DNA of 64,000 nt from Enterobacter cancerogenus. Lineage in GTDB: Bacteria > Pseudomonadota > Gammaproteobacteria > Enterobacterales > Enterobacteriaceae. Under the pieces are notes generated by a model, which had not been told where the DNA came from, did not search any database, and saw only the letters and a list, made by a program, of their open reading frames with translations. Each line of letters starts with the position of its first letter. Within the stretch, counting starts at the first letter, position 1. This document shows, piece by piece, positions 60,706 through 64,000 of this stretch. The translations under genes and the position numbers were made by a program. The stretch spans positions 94,521-158,520 of the forward strand of contig JRUP01000027.1 of assembly GCA_000773965.1 (NCBI GenBank), read 5' to 3'.

Positions 60706-60727
60706 CGGGCGACCCAAAGGCCGCCCG
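60706..60727. terminator. Hairpin, ompW / BON lipoprotein
   Basis: CGGGCG / CGCCCG stem with a 10-nt loop between convergent genes; on the minus strand it is followed by TTGTGTTT. Confidence 0.55.
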
Positions 60728-60746
60728 CTGCAGTATCGCTACGCTA

Positions 60747-61061
60747 TTACTTAATCTGCATATTGTTAACTACAGATTTGACCCCTGCCACGCTGCGGGT
60801 CACCGTCACTGCACGGTTCGCCATCTGCGGTGAGCTGACAAAGCCGCTTAATTGTACTTTCCCTTTAAAGGTTTCGACGTTGATTTCGGTGGATTTCAGC
60901 GAGTCGTCATTCAACAACTGTGCCTTAACCTTGGTGGTGATCACCGTATCATCGATATAGCCGCCGGTTCCTTCCTTTGTTGCTGTTGGTGCACAGGCGC
61001 TAAGTGTGATCGCCATGACCGCAGCCATTAATAATCCTGCAACGACTTTGAAAAAATTCAT
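60747..61061 (-). CDS. BON-domain lipoprotein
   Basis: Predicted lipoprotein of 104 aa. The signal peptide ends in a lipobox LSAC with the acylated Cys at residue 23. The remainder is a single BON domain (IDDTVITTKVKAQLLNDDSL, then GKVQLSGFVSS and GVKSVVNNMQIK), a fold that binds phospholipid in OsmY and DolP. The position after the lipobox is Ala-Pro, not Asp, so outer-membrane targeting is expected. A role in envelope stress is inferred from family only. I know no E. coli orthologue at this locus. Confidence 0.85.
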   Translation of the reverse strand: MNFFKVVAGLLMAAVMAITLSACAPTATKEGTGGYIDDTVITTKVKAQLLNDDSLKSTEINVETFKGKVQLSGFVSSPQMANRAVTVTRSVAGVKSVVNNMQIK

Positions 61062-61310
61062 TGGTTATCTCCCTGTCTTAGATGGTGTTTCACCGCGACG
61101 AGACGGTGCGATTAATTGTGGTATGCGCTTTGCAAATCGGCAAATCGCCTGGGGTGAAAAAGATGGAAATACGCGATTTTTACCACTTATTGATCCAATG
61201 ACGGCAGCAAGGCAAACGGTAAGCTAAAAGAGCAGGGCAAAACGAATAATAAAACAACAAGACGATAAGCCGACAGGTGCAAATTTAAGCATCAGGCAGG
61301 GAAAACAATA

Positions 61311-61748
61311 ATGAAAAAGCGTGCCATTCTGGCGATAGCGACAATGAGCTATCTGTCCTACCTCCAGCTATTTGCTTCACAAATTTTGCCAGTGCCCAGC
61401 GCGCAGGCAGAACCGTTAATCAATCCACACCTGGGTACCCTGTGCAAAGCGGCTACCGCGCTGAGCTTTGGTCGCAGCTTCAAAATTATGCAGCTGGATA
61501 AGGTGGATGAGCAGGGCGTGGCGTGGGTGCACTATATCCGGCCCTCCGATCAATCACGCTGGGCCGTGCGCTGCCGGGTTCAGGGCGAGAGCGTTATCTT
61601 GATGTCAGATAATCCAGATAGCAGTGGACGTTGGCGTGAGGGGCCAGAAGACGAGAAGCTGACGTGGCAAATAAGAAGCGACATGCTGACGATGAAGCTG
61701 AGATATCCTGATGGCTCAGGCGATGAGCAAACGTTCAGGCTGGAATAA
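61311..61748 (+). CDS. Secreted protein of unknown function
   Basis: 145-aa protein with a probable cleavable signal peptide (ending near PSAQAEPL, residue 33). The mature part of about 110 residues has two cysteines (GTLCKAA and RCRVQ) that could form a disulfide, and a beta-rich, hydrophilic core with several aromatic residues (WVHYIRPSDQSRWAV). I do not recognise the family. It lies alone between the BON lipoprotein and trpA, where E. coli has unrelated yci genes. CAGGGA precedes the ATG. Confidence 0.7.
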   Translation: MKKRAILAIATMSYLSYLQLFASQILPVPSAQAEPLINPHLGTLCKAATALSFGRSFKIMQLDKVDEQGVAWVHYIRPSDQSRWAVRCRVQGESVILMSDNPDSSGRWREGPEDEKLTWQIRSDMLTMKLRYPDGSGDEQTFRLE

Positions 61749-61755
61749 TCAAGAG

Positions 61756-61787
61756 AAGACCTTATTCGTAACCGCGAATAAGGTCTT
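61756..61787. terminator. Long hairpin, unknown gene / trpA
   Basis: Perfect 13-bp arms AAGACCTTATTCG / CGAATAAGGTCTT with a 6-nt loop between convergent genes. T-runs are short, so it may be a weak intrinsic terminator in either direction; on the minus strand it would end the trp operon. Confidence 0.65.
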
Positions 61788-61793
61788 AAAGAT

Positions 61794-62597
61794 TTAGCGC
61801 GTGCCAGCTTTCAGATCGCTGACAAACGCTTTGAGTTCCGCTAACAGCGTGTCGGGATCGTTCTGGTTACGCTCGATGATCTTCACAATGGCTGATCCCG
61901 AAATCGCACCCGCCGCGCCTGCCGCGATGGCTTCTCTCACCTGGCTTGCTTCTGAGATACCAAATCCCTGCAACGGTGGTGCAGCGTGATATTCGCTCAG
62001 CTTTTCAATCAAATGATTCAGCGGCTGGCTGGCGCGATTTTCTGCACCCGTCACCCCCGCGCGCGACAGCAGATAGGTATAACCGCGACCGTGTGAGGCA
62101 ATCTCCCGCAGCAAATCATCATCCGCATTCGGCGGGCAGATGAAGATGGGTGCAACGTTATGACGCATCGCAGCCTGACGGAACGGTGCAGACTCTTCAA
62201 CCGGTACATCCGCCACCAGCACGGAATCAACGCCGACGGCTTCACATTGCGCGTAGAAGTTGTCGATACCTTTGCTGAACACCAGATTAGCGTACATCAA
62301 CAGCCCAATTGGCAGTTCAGGATACTTCTGGCGCACGGTGGCAAGGATCTCGAAACACTGCGCGACAGTGGTACCCGCCGCGAAGGCACGTAGGGTTGCC
62401 CCCTGAATCGTTGGGCCATCCGCCAGCGGATCGGAGAACGGAATGCCCAGCTCTAACGCATCGGCACCGCCTGCTACCAATGTATCGATGATCTTCAGTG
62501 ACAGTTCAGGGGTCGGATCGCCAAGGGTCACGAAAGGAACAAATGCGCCTTCTTTCTTCGCCGACAGACGTTGAAACAGCTGATTATAACGTTCCAT
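61794..62597 (-). CDS. trpA: Tryptophan synthase alpha chain
   Basis: Cleaves indole-3-glycerol phosphate to indole, which tunnels to TrpB. It has 267 aa (E. coli 268). Catalytic Glu49 ([13 protein letters not shown]) and Asp60 are in place, and the phosphate-binding [10 protein letters not shown] and GAISGSAIV loops follow. Its ATG overlaps the trpB stop by 1 nt (TGATG), consistent with coupled translation. Confidence 0.98.
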   Translation of the reverse strand: MERYNQLFQRLSAKKEGAFVPFVTLGDPTPELSLKIIDTLVAGGADALELGIPFSDPLADGPTIQGATLRAFAAGTTVAQCFEILATVRQKYPELPIGLLMYANLVFSKGIDNFYAQCEAVGVDSVLVADVPVEESAPFRQAAMRHNVAPIFICPPNADDDLLREIASHGRGYTYLLSRAGVTGAENRASQPLNHLIEKLSEYHAAPPLQGFGISEASQVREAIAAGAAGAISGSAIVKIIERNQNDPDTLLAELKAFVSDLKAGTR

Positions 62598-63790
62598 CAG
62601 ATCTCTCCCTTAGCTTTCAAAATATCGTGAACGGTGAAGATGTCTTTGTCGCCGCGACCGGACAGGTTAACCACCAGCAACTGCTCTTTCTCTGGGTTTT
62701 CACGGATCATTTTCAGCGCGTGCGCCAGAGCATGAGAGGATTCCAGGGCTGGAATAATGCCTTCTGCACGACACAACTCTTTGAACGCTGACAGTGCTTC
62801 ATCATCGGTAATCGACACATATTCGGCGCGGCCAATGCTGTTGAGATGGGCATGCTGTGGACCAACAGAAGGGAAATCGAGGCCAGCGGAGATCGAATAG
62901 GATTCTTCGATCTGGCCTTCCTCAGTCTGCATCATTGGCGCTTTCATGCCAAAGTAGATTCCGACGCGGCCGTGCTTGAGTGGCGCGCCGTGTTCGCCGG
63001 TTTCGATGCCGTGACCCGCAGGTTCAACGCCAATCAGACCGACGCTGGTGTCATCAATGAAATCAGCGAACATGCCGATAGCGTTTGAACCGCCGCCGAC
63101 ACAGGCCAGCACCGCATCTGGCAGACGGCCTTCACGCTCCAGAATCTGCGCTTTGGTTTCTTCGCCAATCATGCGCTGGAACTCACGCACAATAGTCGGG
63201 AAGGGATGCGGACCCGCTGCGGTGCCGAGCATGTAGTGCGCGGTTTCGTAGCTGCCAGACCAGTCACGCAGCGCCTCATTACAAGCATCTTTCAGCGTGG
63301 CTGAACCGCTGTGCACCGGAATCACTTCCGCGCCCATCAAACGCATACGGAACACGTTAGGTGACTGACGTTCAACGTCTTTTGCACCCATATAAATACG
63401 GCATTTCATGCCCAGCAGCGCGCACGCCAGTGCTGAAGCTACACCATGCTGGCCGGCACCGGTCTCAGCGATAATTTCATTTTTACCCATGCGCTTAGCA
63501 AGCAGTGCCTGACCTAACACCTGGTTGGTTTTGTGCGCACCGCCGTGCAGTAAATCTTCACGCTTCAGATACAGGCGGGTTTTCGTGCCTTTGGTCAGAT
63601 TGGTGCACAGCGTCAACGCGGTAGGACGACCGGCATAGTTTTTCAGCAGATCGGTGAATTCAGCCTGAAATTCAGGATCGCGCTGCGCTTCGACAAAGGC
63701 GCTTTCCAACTGGCGCAGAGCGGGCATCAGAATCTGCGGTACATATTGACCGCCAAACTCGCCAAAGTAGGGATTCAATAACGTCGTCAT
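62597..63790 (-). CDS. trpB: Tryptophan synthase beta chain
   Basis: PLP enzyme condensing indole with serine to tryptophan. It has 397 aa, the E. coli length. The Schiff-base lysine is Lys87 in [13 protein letters not shown]. The [10 protein letters not shown] loop and the [12 protein letters not shown] phosphate cup are intact. AAGGAAGATGAGAG precedes the ATG. In the frame used for trpC its start overlaps the trpC stop (ATGA). Confidence 0.98.
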   Translation of the reverse strand: MTTLLNPYFGEFGGQYVPQILMPALRQLESAFVEAQRDPEFQAEFTDLLKNYAGRPTALTLCTNLTKGTKTRLYLKREDLLHGGAHKTNQVLGQALLAKRMGKNEIIAETGAGQHGVASALACALLGMKCRIYMGAKDVERQSPNVFRMRLMGAEVIPVHSGSATLKDACNEALRDWSGSYETAHYMLGTAAGPHPFPTIVREFQRMIGEETKAQILEREGRLPDAVLACVGGGSNAIGMFADFIDDTSVGLIGVEPAGHGIETGEHGAPLKHGRVGIYFGMKAPMMQTEEGQIEESYSISAGLDFPSVGPQHAHLNSIGRAEYVSITDDEALSAFKELCRAEGIIPALESSHALAHALKMIRENPEKEQLLVVNLSGRGDKDIFTVHDILKAKGEI

Positions 63791-64000
63791 CTCTCATCTT
63801 CCTTATGCGGCCCGCGCATCGGCGGGCGAGCGAAATTAATAGGCGCGCAGCGTGCGGAATCCGCCGCGACTTTACTGGCATCTTTGATACCGGGCGCAGA
63901 TTCAACGCCGGAGTTAAAGTCCAGCCCGGCGCAGCCAAGTTGGGCAGCTTCTACGCAGTTGTCTGCGCTTAATCCGCCGGCCAGCAGCACGTTGCTCAGG
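63787..64000 (-). CDS. trpC: Indole-3-glycerol-phosphate synthase / PRAI (TrpC), 3' end, apparently frameshifted
   Basis: C-terminal end of the bifunctional TrpC(F) protein; the gene continues past the right edge. The text [16 protein letters not shown] and [20 protein letters not shown] is the PRAI domain phosphate-binding region. After KVAAD the frame diverges: the usual ending FRTLRAY followed by TAA lies at 63836-63859 in the neighbouring frame. As read, the protein instead gains about 24 unrelated residues and stops at 63787, overlapping trpB. A one-base deletion near 63860-63870, or a sequencing error, explains this. Confidence 0.85.
   Translation of the reverse strand, partial: LSNVLLAGGLSADNCVEAAQLGCAGLDFNSGVESAPGIKDASKVAADSARCAPINFARPPMRGPHKEDER

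Noticed and set aside
61006-61227. 73-aa plus-strand frame between the BON lipoprotein and the unknown gene
   Set aside because: Its first part is antisense to the lipoprotein signal sequence, and it has no Shine-Dalgarno or domain.

Overview
The window is chromosomal DNA of an enterobacterium (Enterobacterales), most likely a member of the Erwiniaceae close to Pantoea or Erwinia. Almost every gene is a full-length, E. coli-like orthologue. A WbaP-type exopolysaccharide priming transferase and a galU-ugd-epimerase operon are what one expects of capsule-producing plant-associated Erwiniaceae. The genus is an inference from remembered protein sequences, not from a search. There is no phage, IS element, CRISPR array, rRNA or plasmid function; this is a core-genome segment with a few small accessory insertions.

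Layout. (1) 1-8.2 kb: rnd, minCDE (minus), ycgL, ycgM, ycgN, dsbB, fadR and ycgB (SpoVR family). (2) 8.6-16.2 kb: dadA-dadX (D-alanine catabolism), then an accessory patch (Bcr/CflA-type MFS exporter, wbaP, a 77-aa unknown), then cvrA/nhaP2. (3) 16.4-33.5 kb: the yeaGH kinase/VWA operon with a clear sigma-54 promoter, mipA, yeaE, yeaD, gapA, msrB-yeaC, ansA-pncA, sppA, ydjA, selD-topB-ynjH and xthA. (4) 33.6-64 kb: two identical tRNA-Tyr genes, purU, ychJ, rssA-rssB, galU-ugd-UDP-glucuronate epimerase, hns, tdk, adhE, ychE, two tandem oppA copies with oppBCDF, yciU-clsA, yciY, a 56-aa membrane ORF with yciI, tonB, yciABC, ompW, a BON-domain lipoprotein, a secreted unknown, and trpA-trpB-trpC (trpC runs off the right edge).

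How the parts work together. Blocks 1-2 and block 4 match two neighbouring parts of the E. coli map (about 26-28 min), while block 3 matches about 39-40 min. Rearrangement has therefore placed the PrkA/YeaH operon within about 8 kb of ycgB/SpoVR, its usual partner in other bacteria. GalU, Ugd and the epimerase make UDP-Glc, UDP-GlcA and UDP-GalA, and WbaP starts repeat-unit assembly. The wbaP and galU upstream regions share a 10-bp RcsAB-like core.

Most notable. The 3' end of trpC carries an apparent one-base frameshift: the canonical C-terminus is intact in the adjacent frame. Other points are a textbook sigma-54 promoter for yeaGH, a long inverted repeat in the adhE leader, a large two-arm palindrome downstream of ychE, loss of nhaB and kch relative to E. 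coli, and three small or unknown genes. I found no convincing wholly new multigene system.
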